From assembly GCA_023667245.1 (NCBI GenBank), contig JAMPAL010000008.1, positions 1-56,631 on the forward strand: a stretch of DNA of 56,631 bases. Reading direction: 5' to 3'. The first letter of the stretch is position 1, and every line of letters begins with the position of its first letter. Shown piece by piece: positions 1-9,507 of the stretch. The notes beneath the pieces were generated by a model. It had not been told where the DNA came from, made no database searches, and saw nothing but the letters and a program-made list of their open reading frames with translations. Origin of the DNA: Anaeroplasma bactoclasticum (GTDB lineage Bacteria; Bacillota_I; Bacilli_A; ML615J-28; CAG-313). The translations under genes were made by a program, and so were the position numbers.

Positions 1-11
1 AATGAAAACGC

Positions 12-40
12 TTGCCACTTTTTTGAAAAAGTGATATAAT
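12..40 (+). promoter_or_regulatory. Promoter of the giant lipoprotein gene
   Basis: TTGCCA at 12-17 and TATAAT at 35-40 are separated by exactly 17 bases, a good sigma-A type promoter. A ribosome site AAGGAG at 61-66 lies six bases before the ATG at 73. Confidence 0.8.
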
Positions 41-72
41 AAAGTGTAAATTCAAGCGAAAAGGAGAATAAC

Positions 73-3000
73 ATGTTAAACATTAGAAAAAGATTTTTCT
101 TATTATTAACAATTGTTGGTTTATTCTTTGGCTTTGCTGCTTGTACACCTTCTGAGGATGCAGTGCAAATCTCGTTTTCAGAAAATGTATACACAGTTAA
201 AGTTGGTCAAACTATTGACGTCGAACCAATAATTAACAAGGGATCAAAAGTCGAAAAAGTTACAGTTGAATATTCGTCTTATGATTCCACTATTGCAACA
301 TATGTTGATGGAAAATTGACTGGGTTGCAAGCAGGTGAAACTGTGATTAAAATTGTTTGCACAGAAAAACCTGTTGCGTACGATACGGCTACAGTAAAAG
401 TTGTTGAAAATGATTTACCTGTAGTAAATTTCGGAGCATTACAAAATAGCATGATTAAGGGAACTACACAAACATTGACGTATAGCTTTTCCCCAGAATA
501 TGCGCAAGCAAAAGTAACATTTACTTCTGCTCACCCTGAAGTTGCAACAATTGATGAACAAGGTGTCATTACTGCAGTTGCTCCAGGTAAAGCACTATTG
601 GTTGCTCGCGTAGTAAATCCGTTAGATGAAAGTGAATATCGCGATTATACGTTCAACGTTGAAGTAATTGAAGCTGATTTTGCGATTTATTATGAATTAA
701 ATGGTGGTACTAACCATGCGGATAATCCAGCTGGTTATAACGTTCTTACACTACCACTTGAGATTTTAGCGCCTACAAAAGAAGCGTATAAATTCTTGGG
801 TTGGTATAATAATCCCGAATGCGAAGGAGAAGTTGTAACTGCAATTCCTGCTGGAACAAGAGGTGATGTAACACTATATGCAAAATGGGAATTGATAGAA
901 TTTAATGTAAATTATGAATTAAATGGTGGTACAAATGGTGCTAATCCAACAATTTATAATGTAGAAAAACTTCCTGTTACGCTTGCAAATCCTGAAAAAG
1001 TAGGTTATACATTTGTGGGTTGGTATATGGGTGATACTCAAGTAGAAGAAATTGCCCTTGGTACAACTGGTGACATTACACTTACAGCAAAATGGGAATT
1101 GGTTGAATTCAATGTAAATTATGAATTGAATGGTGGTACTAATGGTGCTAACCCAACAATTTATGATGTAGAAAAACTTCCTATTACGCTTGTAAATCCT
1201 GAGGAAAGAGTAGGCTATACATTTGTGGGTTGGTATATGGGTGATACTCAAGTAGAAGAAATTGCCCTTGGTACAACTGGTGATATTACACTTACAGCAA
1301 AATGGGAATTGATATCTTATCAAATTGAATATAATTTAAATGGTGGAATTTTTGATTTGTACTTATATTCAAGCCGTGAAGAAATGGTTGATGATTTCCT
1401 AAATGATGCAATGGCATTCTACAATAAAACATCTAAACCAAATTGCATGGTTGATGATGGTGGTAAACAAGTAGGATTTGCTAATGTATTCACTTCAATT
1501 TATGGTATTTTCTCAAGTGAAGCATATGGAGCTAAATGGGCTTGGTTAAAGACTTATGTCATTGATACAGCAACAGATGCAAAAGCAAGTTTGGAAAGTG
1601 GAAATGAAACATATTGGAGATATTCTTTAGGTGCTTTCTTGTTCAAAGATTGTCGTACAAGTTGGCCAAAAAGTGCTGATTATACAAAGGAAGAACTTGC
1701 AAATGGATTCTGGAATTTAGTTCAAAAACCTGATGCAGTTGCTCCAATTACTAGTTACACAGTGGTTGATACTGTAGTATTGCCTACACCAGTAAAAGGA
1801 AATTGCACATTCTTAGGTTGGTTTATTGGAGATACAAAGGTTGAAAATATTGCAAAAGGAACAACAGGAGATGTATTATTAACTGCAAAATGGTATGATC
1901 CAGATGCAGAATTACCTATTAACTATCAATTGGATGGTGGTGCACTTCCTGAAGGAACTCCACTTACATTCTTAGCTAAAGATGGTTTAGTAGCTTATGC
2001 AATTCCAGTAAAACCTGGATATGCGTTTAAAGGTTGGTTTACTGATGCTGAATGTACAAATGCTGCAACACCAATTGAACCCAATCAAGCTCTTGAAGGC
2101 GTAACTGTTTATGCATGTTGGGAAATGATAACATACACAATTGAATATGAGACAAATGGTGGTGTATTCTTAAGTGATTCAATCGTTCCAGAGTACGATG
2201 ATTTTAATGACTTAGTTACAACGTTCTTAGAAGATTATGGAACATTCTATGCAATTAGTGGATTAACTGCTGATAATTTCTATGGTAAGACTAGCAAATT
2301 CGGGCCTTTTGCTTTCTTTAATGATAGTACAATGGCTGAGAAATGGTTATGGTTGGTTGAGTATATTGAAAATGTGGCTAATGAAAGTGGCTATATGGGT
2401 AAGACTTATCTTTCTTTAAATAGCGGTATGGCTAACTTTAATAAATATGCAAGAGTAAATCTAGCTGCATTCTTCGGTCAAACCCGTTTAACAACTATCT
2501 CTCCTGCATCAATGGATTTTACAAATGCAGACAATGAAACTTTATGGCAAGCATGTCCTACAAAAGAAATCAAAGTAGGTATTCCTGCAAAATATGAATA
2601 CAATGTAACAGAATTACCATTAGCAATTGCTACACCAAATAAAGAAGGTGCGACATTTGTTGGTTGGTATATGAATGAAAATTTAAAAGATGATCAAATA
2701 CAAGAAATCACTTTAGAAAATATTGGAAATCTTAAATTGTATGCTAGATGGTCTGATTCTACAATTGAATTTGATACATATAATATCAATTATGTATTAG
2801 ATGGTGGAACATTATCATCTGATGCTCCAACAACTTATGTAGAAGAAACAGGTGTAAAACTAGGGGTTGCTACTCGCTTAGGTTATACTTTTGTTGGTTG
2901 GTTTACAGATCCTGAATGCACGAATGCAATTGAAGAAATTGCAGCAGATAGCAAAGGTGATGTAACTGTATATGCTAGTTGGGAAGCTGTAGAATATACA

Positions 3001-6000
3001 ATTACTTACGAAGTAGGTGAAGGAAAATTACCTACAATAACTACTCTAGTAAGTGGCTATGCGACAATTGATCAAATTGTAGAAGATTATTTAAAAGATT
3101 ACAATGCTTATGGTGGTACATCTTACACTAGTGTTGATGAATTAGGTACATCTGCATTCCCTAGTGCAGCTGCACGTAATTTTGGTACATTCTATCTTTC
3201 TACTGTAAATGGTGTGAAGATGTATGAAAAATGGGCTTGGTTATTAGAATACTTATTAGAAACAAATGGTTCACAAGGTGCTGAATATACAAGAATTTTA
3301 AGCAAATATAAGAATCCTGAAACTTGCACTGAAATTGATGATGAAACATATGCATTCTATTATGCAGTGAAAGGTTTCTTACAAGCAAGTCAATATCGCG
3401 CTGGCAATGCATACTGGGAAACTGCAAATTATGCAGATGAAGCAGTTAGAAATGCAGCACTAGATAAAGCACCTGCTCCTGTATATGAAGAAAGACCAGT
3501 AGGCGCAACATTTACACTTGAAACATTACCATTTGAACTTGCTACACCTACTGCACCAGAAGGTAAGAAATTTGCTGGTTGGTATTTAGATAGTGAATTT
3601 ACATCTGATCCAATTATGGCTATTCCTACTGGAACAACTGGTAATCAAACTGTATATGCAAAATATGTATTAGATACAGAAGAAGTAAAATATGAAATTA
3701 TATATGAATTAAATGGTGGAACATTATCCGATAATGCAGCTACTGAATATGTTCAAGGAACTGCTCTTGTTCTAGATGCGACTGCCTCAAAATTAGGATT
3801 CAATTTTGTAGGATGGGAATTAAATGGTGAAGTAGTTACTGAGATTCCTGCTGATACAATTGGTAATGTAACATTAGTTGCAAAATATGAAGTTTTAACT
3901 TTCATCGTTCAACTTGTAGATGGTGAAACAACAGAAGCAGTATATGCTTATGGTCAAGAACTTCCAGTTTTGACTAAAACAGGCTATACATTTATAGGTT
4001 GGTATAAAAATGCTGAATGTACTGGTGAAGCAGTTACAACAGTTACTGAAGCTGGAACATACTATGCATGTTGGGAAGAATTTATTGAAACATTTGATCA
4101 CAATGAAGTAGAAGTTATTGTTGATGCATCTGGCAATGGAGATTATAAAACATTAGATGAGGCTATCAAAGCGGTTTCTAATCATACAGTAATCAAACTT
4201 GTTGCAGGAAACTATACTTTAGGCACAGTAATTAATAAATCTGTAACTATTCAAGGTGAAGGTGCTGAAACAACAATTGTTACAATGGCAAAAGACTTAG
4301 GTCAAGTTCTTGCAGCTGAAACAATAATTATTGATGGTATTACAATCAAAGGTGCTGGAGGTGCTAATAATGGTGGTGTATATTTCCAACCAAGTCCTAA
4401 AGCACATATCTTTACAATCAAAAATTGTGTAGTAAGTGATATGAATACATTCATCAAATCAATAAATGATGTAACAAATCCAATGACAATTACAATTGAG
4501 AATACTGAAATCACAAAAGTTGGTCAATTCTTGATGTGGATCACAAAAGGTGTTGAAAAAGTCAACTTTATTGGTAATAAAGTAAATGCTGGAAATTGTG
4601 GTACAATTGCAAATAGTTATGCTGCATTATTCCGTACTAGAGTAGGTGCAATGTATGTATATGGTAATGAATTTACAGGTACTACACCTTCAATTGATGG
4701 TATTTTTGAAGCTAGTGTAGATTGCACTGGCATAGACGTAAAATACAATACATTTGCTAATGTAGGTAAATATGTTCATATTAATACAACAGGAAAACCA
4801 ATCACATTTGATCAAAATTTATATTTAGATGCTGATGGTAATGTGTTAACGGCTACACCTGCTGCAGTTGTTGCTGATGGTGTTACAGTGGACACTATCC
4901 TTGCTACAAGTGCTGAAGATGTTGCAACTAAGTTTGAAAATAATTATAATGTTAAATCAACTATTCGTTTCAATTTAGGTGGTGGAGCTATCCAAGATAA
5001 TTATGATGCATATAAGAATCATGATGGTTATGCAACAATGTTACCAACAGTTCGATTATATGATCATTATTTCTTAGGTTGGTGTTTAAATGAAGATTTA
5101 TCAGATACTCCAACTATGGTATTAGTAGGAAAACAAGCTAAAGAAGTTACACTTTATGCAAAATTCCAACAAATTCCTGTAAATAAAATTACTTATGTAC
5201 TAGATGGTGGACAATTAGAAGATGGAGCTCCTACTGAATGGAAAGAGGGTACAGAGGTGACTTTAGTTGGTGCCACAAAAGCAGAATCTGATTTTGCTGG
5301 TTGGTATTTAAATAGTGATTTCTCTGGAGATCCTGTAACAGTAATTTCTGCAAGTACAAAAGGAAATGTAACTTTATATGCAAAATGGGCAAATTGGGAA
5401 TTCAAGACTATTAGTTACGAATTAGATGGTGGTACACTTCCTGAAGGTGCCCCTACACGTTATGCTGTAACAATGGGTGTACAACTTGTTGCACCTACAA
5501 AAGATGGTTACACATTCTTAGGCTGGTATGACAATGCTGCATGTTTAGGTGATTCAATTACGGCTATTTCAAATACTGCTACAGAAGATATCACGTTATA
5601 CGCATTATGGCAAGACGATAGTCAAAGTTATAACATTACTTATGTGTTAAATGGTGGTAATACACAATATGCAACTCGTGAAGAGTTAGTTGCTGCATTC
5701 CTTGCTGATTTTAGCAAGACAGTAGAAAAAGATGTAACAGCTAGTAACTTTACTAGTACTGCTAGACAATCACAATTTAGAACATTCATTAACAATGATG
5801 AAATGTGGTCAAAATGGAAATGGTTATTTGAATTTATTGCAAGTACTGAAAAACATCCATCTGCAGCTGAATTCTATGCTTCTGTTTTAAATAATAGAGA
5901 TAACTCATCAGCTGATTTCCACTGGTTCTTAACAAGAGATTTTGCTGGATTTATCAATAAAATAGAAGGAAACTTCTGGTTTAGTAAAGATCCAGTAGAT

Positions 6001-8661
6001 TTCACAAAATTTGTGAATGCTGATGGATTCTGGGATATAATGGAAAAACAATTTATAGATACAGAAGCAAAAGCATTAATTACGCCAAATAGACCTTATT
6101 ATACATTCTTAGGTTGGTATGATAATCCTGAGTTTACAGGTAATCCTGTTACAAAACCAACTGCAGACACAACTTTATATGCAAAATGGGAAAAGGAAAC
6201 AGTTACTTTAACTTATGTAATTGGTGATGTTGAAGCAACTCTTCCTGAAACAGAAGTACAAGTACATGTAAGTGATTCATTTGATTTGGTAACACCAACA
6301 TATGATGGTCAATGGTTAAAGTTCAATGGTTGGTATAAAGAAGCTGAATGTGTCAATCCGATTACAACAATTGATGAATATACTAGCGCTGATATGAAAG
6401 TATATGCATCATGGACTGAAATAGATGGCTATACAATTCATTATGTATTAAATGGTGGTAGTTTAGTTTATCAAAATCGCGCGGCTCTACTTGCTGATTT
6501 CATTGCAGATTATAATGCTGCAATGGGTACAAGTTATGCATTAGATGGTTCGGATATTCCAACTGGTAATTTCGCAGATATCAATTATCACACTTTCTAT
6601 GGTAAATCTTTGGATAACGGTACTAATATTCGCGCTAAGTGGCTATGGCTTGCAGAATACTTATTAGAACTATCAACAAGAGATTTGGCGTCTAATAATT
6701 GTAACGTTTTGGGATTGAAGGCTTTAGTAAATAATGGTAATTATGCTGGTGATGCGACTTATGGTTTATCTTATGCATTCCGTGCATTCTTAAGAGGTAC
6801 AACTATTCGTCCAAATTCTTCATATACTTCTGTAGATTTCAGCGTATATGAAAATGCCAATGGCTTCTGGGATAAGTTAAGTAGTGCTGAAAATGCAGAA
6901 TACTTGAATAATAAAGGTACAGTTACACTTCCTACCGCATATTTAGAAAATTACAAATTTGCTGGTTGGTTTACTACTCCTGAATGTACTGGTGATCCTG
7001 TAACCGAAGCAACAGGAGAAGTAACATTATATGCAAAATATGTTGAAGCTACTCCAGTTGAAAGTGTATCGATTGATAATAAAATTACAGAGTTAAAGAG
7101 ATATGAAACATATCAATTAGCATGGACAGTATTACCTACAAACGCAAATATTCAAACCGTAAAATTTGAATCCAGTGATACTACAGTTGCTACAGTTGAT
7201 AATAATGGATTAATCACTGCAGTTGCAAATGGTACAGTTACAATTAAAATTATTTCACTTTCTCCTAGTGGAAAAACAGATGAAATGACATTTGAGGTAT
7301 ATTCTCCAAATCATTTCGATATTGCATATGAAACGGTATCTTATGTTAAGGTAGCTAATTCTGTTAAATTATTAGCTGAATATATTAAACGTGATGGTAG
7401 TCCAGTTGAACTTGTTTGGTCAAGCTTAACACCAGAAATAGCAACAGTAAATGATGGTGTGGTAACAGGTGTTAGTAAAGGACTTGCCAAAATCCGTGTA
7501 GCATTAAAGGACAATGCTGAAGTTTACCAAGATTTTGTTGTAACTGTTTTAGATGGTGCGATATCTGCCGCATTACAAGAAGTTTTAGATGCACATAATA
7601 GCAATGTATTTATTCGTTATGAATTAGGTATTGGTGCAGGTAAACCAGCATATTATAGAGATATTGTTGGTAGTGTTAGTAACTTACTATATAATGATGC
7701 ACTTGTGATTGATAGACAATTTGAAGCTGTTCAAGCAGGAATTAGTAGCAATCATGGTGGTACTAAATCAAGTACAGAGTTCATTACAGTACACTATACA
7801 GGTAATATGGCTGTAGGTTCTACTGCTAAAGCGAATGCAAATTACTTCTCAAATGGCGGTGGTGGTACATCTATTCATTATGTAACTGGTAATGATGGAG
7901 TATACTCTTCGTTAGATGATAAACTGATTGCATATCATGCAGGTGACTCAAGCGGTCCTGCTTTCAAGTGGAATCCAACAGGTGTTCAATACGATGCAAA
8001 TGATCCACAATGGCCTACATGGGGTATTTCTGATGATTATTTCTTCACAATGAATGGCAAAAAGACTTCAATAAAAGTTCCTTATGAAACTGAAAGAGGT
8101 TATGGCTATGTAAAAGATACACGCTTTATTAATGATATGGGCCTTGCTTTCACTATTATTGATGGTCAATATTATATGGGTACAACTTGGTGGGTTTATT
8201 CTCAAGTATCAGAAGGTAGAATTTGCTCTACTGGTGGTAATAAAAACTCAATTGGTATTGAATCTTGTGTTAACCCTGAATCAGATTTATGGTATACATG
8301 GCAAAAAACCGCTCAATTGGTTGCAAGATTATTACTTGAAAACGATTTAGATATCACTCGAGTAGTTGGACATCATTTCTATACAGCAAAAGATTGTCCT
8401 CAACCATTACTTGAAAATGATTTGGAAATTTGGTGGATTTTCATTGATATGGTAAAACATGAATATGAATTGTTAACTACATTCAAGGATACAAATTTTG
8501 TATTTAGTTGCGATTCTACAACAATTGGTTCAAATGGACGCGTAACAGAACAACCAATGTTTGATGAAATTGTGACTTATACAGTAAAAGTAAATGGTGA
8601 AGAAATCACACTCGCAACAATGATAGAGGGGCGTTACAATAAAGATTGTAACTGTGCATAA
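73..8661 (+). CDS. Giant InlB-repeat surface lipoprotein with C-terminal Amidase_2 domain
   Basis: A 2,862-residue protein with a signal peptide ending in a lipobox (GFAAC, Cys24), so it is probably a membrane-anchored lipoprotein. Order: two bacterial Ig-like (BIG_2-like) domains at about 30-200; InlB/Listeria-Bacteroides B-repeats at about 203-1340 (units read LNGG...GWY...LYAKW); a right-handed beta-helix, pectate-lyase-like segment at about 1346-1610; more B-repeats at about 1630-2325; two Ig-like domains at about 2327-2495; and an N-acetylmuramoyl-L-alanine amidase (Amidase_2/PGRP fold) at about 2505-2810. The likely zinc ligands are His2574 (VHYTG) and, within VGHHFYTAKDCP, His2767 or His2768 plus Cys2775, as in T7 lysozyme. 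I count 16 B-repeats, five of them split by an unrecognised inserted domain. It has its own promoter and terminator and is monocistronic. Probable role: peptidoglycan cleavage or cell-surface adhesion; the amidase assignment is firm, the biological role is inference. Confidence 0.9.
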   Translation: MLNIRKRFFLLLTIVGLFFGFAACTPSEDAVQISFSENVYTVKVGQTIDVEPIINKGSKVEKVTVEYSSYDSTIATYVDGKLTGLQAGETVIKIVCTEKPVAYDTATVKVVENDLPVVNFGALQNSMIKGTTQTLTYSFSPEYAQAKVTFTSAHPEVATIDEQGVITAVAPGKALLVARVVNPLDESEYRDYTFNVEVIEADFAIYYELNGGTNHADNPAGYNVLTLPLEILAPTKEAYKFLGWYNNPECEGEVVTAIPAGTRGDVTLYAKWELIEFNVNYELNGGTNGANPTIYNVEKLPVTLANPEKVGYTFVGWYMGDTQVEEIALGTTGDITLTAKWELVEFNVNYELNGGTNGANPTIYDVEKLPITLVNPEERVGYTFVGWYMGDTQVEEIALGTTGDITLTAKWELISYQIEYNLNGGIFDLYLYSSREEMVDDFLNDAMAFYNKTSKPNCMVDDGGKQVGFANVFTSIYGIFSSEAYGAKWAWLKTYVIDTATDAKASLESGNETYWRYSLGAFLFKDCRTSWPKSADYTKEELANGFWNLVQKPDAVAPITSYTVVDTVVLPTPVKGNCTFLGWFIGDTKVENIAKGTTGDVLLTAKWYDPDAELPINYQLDGGALPEGTPLTFLAKDGLVAYAIPVKPGYAFKGWFTDAECTNAATPIEPNQALEGVTVYACWEMITYTIEYETNGGVFLSDSIVPEYDDFNDLVTTFLEDYGTFYAISGLTADNFYGKTSKFGPFAFFNDSTMAEKWLWLVEYIENVANESGYMGKTYLSLNSGMANFNKYARVNLAAFFGQTRLTTISPASMDFTNADNETLWQACPTKEIKVGIPAKYEYNVTELPLAIATPNKEGATFVGWYMNENLKDDQIQEITLENIGNLKLYARWSDSTIEFDTYNINYVLDGGTLSSDAPTTYVEETGVKLGVATRLGYTFVGWFTDPECTNAIEEIAADSKGDVTVYASWEAVEYTITYEVGEGKLPTITTLVSGYATIDQIVEDYLKDYNAYGGTSYTSVDELGTSAFPSAAARNFGTFYLSTVNGVKMYEKWAWLLEYLLETNGSQGAEYTRILSKYKNPETCTEIDDETYAFYYAVKGFLQASQYRAGNAYWETANYADEAVRNAALDKAPAPVYEERPVGATFTLETLPFELATPTAPEGKKFAGWYLDSEFTSDPIMAIPTGTTGNQTVYAKYVLDTEEVKYEIIYELNGGTLSDNAATEYVQGTALVLDATASKLGFNFVGWELNGEVVTEIPADTIGNVTLVAKYEVLTFIVQLVDGETTEAVYAYGQELPVLTKTGYTFIGWYKNAECTGEAVTTVTEAGTYYACWEEFIETFDHNEVEVIVDASGNGDYKTLDEAIKAVSNHTVIKLVAGNYTLGTVINKSVTIQGEGAETTIVTMAKDLGQVLAAETIIIDGITIKGAGGANNGGVYFQPSPKAHIFTIKNCVVSDMNTFIKSINDVTNPMTITIENTEITKVGQFLMWITKGVEKVNFIGNKVNAGNCGTIANSYAALFRTRVGAMYVYGNEFTGTTPSIDGIFEASVDCTGIDVKYNTFANVGKYVHINTTGKPITFDQNLYLDADGNVLTATPAAVVADGVTVDTILATSAEDVATKFENNYNVKSTIRFNLGGGAIQDNYDAYKNHDGYATMLPTVRLYDHYFLGWCLNEDLSDTPTMVLVGKQAKEVTLYAKFQQIPVNKITYVLDGGQLEDGAPTEWKEGTEVTLVGATKAESDFAGWYLNSDFSGDPVTVISASTKGNVTLYAKWANWEFKTISYELDGGTLPEGAPTRYAVTMGVQLVAPTKDGYTFLGWYDNAACLGDSITAISNTATEDITLYALWQDDSQSYNITYVLNGGNTQYATREELVAAFLADFSKTVEKDVTASNFTSTARQSQFRTFINNDEMWSKWKWLFEFIASTEKHPSAAEFYASVLNNRDNSSADFHWFLTRDFAGFINKIEGNFWFSKDPVDFTKFVNADGFWDIMEKQFIDTEAKALITPNRPYYTFLGWYDNPEFTGNPVTKPTADTTLYAKWEKETVTLTYVIGDVEATLPETEVQVHVSDSFDLVTPTYDGQWLKFNGWYKEAECVNPITTIDEYTSADMKVYASWTEIDGYTIHYVLNGGSLVYQNRAALLADFIADYNAAMGTSYALDGSDIPTGNFADINYHTFYGKSLDNGTNIRAKWLWLAEYLLELSTRDLASNNCNVLGLKALVNNGNYAGDATYGLSYAFRAFLRGTTIRPNSSYTSVDFSVYENANGFWDKLSSAENAEYLNNKGTVTLPTAYLENYKFAGWFTTPECTGDPVTEATGEVTLYAKYVEATPVESVSIDNKITELKRYETYQLAWTVLPTNANIQTVKFESSDTTVATVDNNGLITAVANGTVTIKIISLSPSGKTDEMTFEVYSPNHFDIAYETVSYVKVANSVKLLAEYIKRDGSPVELVWSSLTPEIATVNDGVVTGVSKGLAKIRVALKDNAEVYQDFVVTVLDGAISAALQEVLDAHNSNVFIRYELGIGAGKPAYYRDIVGSVSNLLYNDALVIDRQFEAVQAGISSNHGGTKSSTEFITVHYTGNMAVGSTAKANANYFSNGGGGTSIHYVTGNDGVYSSLDDKLIAYHAGDSSGPAFKWNPTGVQYDANDPQWPTWGISDDYFFTMNGKKTSIKVPYETERGYGYVKDTRFINDMGLAFTIIDGQYYMGTTWWVYSQVSEGRICSTGGNKNSIGIESCVNPESDLWYTWQKTAQLVARLLLENDLDITRVVGHHFYTAKDCPQPLLENDLEIWWIFIDMVKHEYELLTTFKDTNFVFSCDSTTIGSNGRVTEQPMFDEIVTYTVKVNGEEITLATMIEGRYNKDCNCA
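901..1317 (+). repeat. Near-identical tandem pair of InlB B-repeats
   Basis: Units 901-1107 (69 codons) and 1108-1317 (70 codons) encode almost the same B-repeat. They differ by a few substitutions and one extra codon (PEK versus PEER). The other B-repeats of this protein are far more diverged, so this pair looks like a recent duplication. Confidence 0.9.
1351..1728 (+). repeat. Inserted KWxWL domain, copy 1 (residues 427-552)
   Basis: An insert of about 126 residues between the LNGG strand and the GW strand of a B-repeat. Core features are DDFLNDAMAFY, KWAWL at 488-492, GAFLFKDCR and a closing GFW. Predicted to be mainly helical from its hydrophobic pattern (inference). Confidence 0.75.
2167..2568 (+). 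repeat. Inserted KWxWL domain, copy 2 (residues 699-832)
   Basis: Related to the insert at 1351-1728, at the same place in a B-repeat. Core features are TTFLEDYGTFY, KWLWLVEYI starting at residue 757, and AAFFGQTR. The closing GFW is replaced by ETLW. Confidence 0.75.
3025..3468 (+). repeat. Inserted KWxWL domain, copy 3 (residues 985-1132)
   Basis: The longest copy, at the same insertion point. Core features are EDYLKDYNAYGG, KWAWLLEYLL starting at residue 1053, and KGFLQASQYR. The closing aromatic motif is the most diverged of the five. Confidence 0.7.
5659..6054 (+). repeat. Inserted KWxWL domain, copy 4 (residues 1863-1994)
   Basis: At the same insertion point. Core features are AAFLADFSKTV, KWKWLFEFI starting at residue 1914, AGFINK, and a closing DGFWDIM. 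Confidence 0.75.
6460..6888 (+). repeat. Inserted KWxWL domain, copy 5 (residues 2130-2272)
   Basis: At the same insertion point. Core features are ADFIADYNAAMG, KWLWLAEYLL starting at residue 2189, RAFLRGTTIR, and a closing NGFWDKL. Confidence 0.75.
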
Positions 8662-8672
8662 TTAAATTAAAA

Positions 8673-8705
8673 AAAAGCAATCTAGTGTAAGTCTAGATTG
8701 CTTTT
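8673..8705 (+). terminator. Terminator of the giant lipoprotein gene
   Basis: A perfect 13-bp stem (8673-8685 with 8693-8705) around a 7-base loop. The stem is flanked by an A tract and ends in CTTTT. Confidence 0.85.
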
Positions 8706-8723
8706 CATTTACCTTTTAAATAC

Positions 8724-8752
8724 TTGCAAAATTCGCAGAAATTTGGTATAAT
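8724..8752 (+). promoter_or_regulatory. Promoter of the rsmE operon
   Basis: TTGCAA at 8724-8729 and TATAAT at 8747-8752 with a 17-base spacer. An in-frame TTG codon coincides with the -35 box, so translation must start further down, at ATG 8775. Confidence 0.8.
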
Positions 8753-8774
8753 AACAAAGAAAGTAGGTGTAGAA

Positions 8775-9506
8775 ATGCAAAGATATTTTGTAAAATTTTC
8801 TGCCATTCATGGAAATCAAATTCAAATTATTGGAAGCGACTATCATCATATTACTAAGGTAATGAGAATGAAAAAGGGTGATCAGGTTTACGTGGCATCG
8901 GAAAACAAGTCTTGGTTATGTCATATTGAATCAATTGGTGACAGTATCGTTTATTTAGAAATAGATCAGCCATTAGATGAACAAAAAGAATTACCATTAG
9001 AAATAACAATTGCTCAAGGAATTGTAAGAAGAGAAAAAATGGAGGAAGTAATTGAAAAAATTACTGCACTAGGGGCTTCTACCTACATTCCTGTTGAAAT
9101 GGAGCGATGCAATGTAAAGTTGTGCGATGAAAAAATAGAGAAAAAATGGGAAAGAATGAATAAAATTGCCAAAGAGGCGGCCGAACAATCTCATAGAACT
9201 AGACTACTAGACATCAATCGACCTATTTCCTTCCAATCATTATTAACATCAGCTGCCCATTATGATTTATGTCTATATGCTTATGAAGTAACAACAAGAG
9301 GAAAATCATTGAAGGAAATACTCCAAAAGGGGTGTTATCAACGCGTACTTGTCCTAATTGGGCCAGAAGGTGGAATCAGTGAAAAAGAAGTTTGTCAATT
9401 GGATAAAAATAACTTTGTATCTGTTCACTTGGGACCGAGAATTTTAAGAACAGAATTGGCACCAACTTATGTTCTATCGGCCATTTCATATGAATTGGAG
9501 GGGTAA
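8775..9506 (+). CDS. rsmE: 16S rRNA m3U1498 methyltransferase RsmE
   Basis: SAM-dependent methylation of U1498 in 16S rRNA, in the cytoplasm. The protein begins MQRYFVK, as RsmE proteins typically do, and is 243 residues, the usual family length. The C-terminal SPOUT knot shows VLIGPEGGISEKE and the following LGPRILRTELAP, which forms the SAM site. The reading frame is open upstream to a TTG at 8724, but that codon is the promoter -35 box, so ATG 8775 is chosen. The last base of its stop is one base before the mtaB start, which indicates translational coupling. It is first in an operon with mtaB, cshB and nfo. Confidence 0.93.
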   Translation: MQRYFVKFSAIHGNQIQIIGSDYHHITKVMRMKKGDQVYVASENKSWLCHIESIGDSIVYLEIDQPLDEQKELPLEITIAQGIVRREKMEEVIEKITALGASTYIPVEMERCNVKLCDEKIEKKWERMNKIAKEAAEQSHRTRLLDINRPISFQSLLTSAAHYDLCLYAYEVTTRGKSLKEILQKGCYQRVLVLIGPEGGISEKEVCQLDKNNFVSVHLGPRILRTELAPTYVLSAISYELEG

Positions 9507-9507
9507 A

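Noticed and set aside
919-1323. Minus-strand open frame of 134 codons opposite the B-repeats
   Set aside because: It is a shadow of the duplicated B-repeat; it repeats itself in step with it and has no ribosome site.
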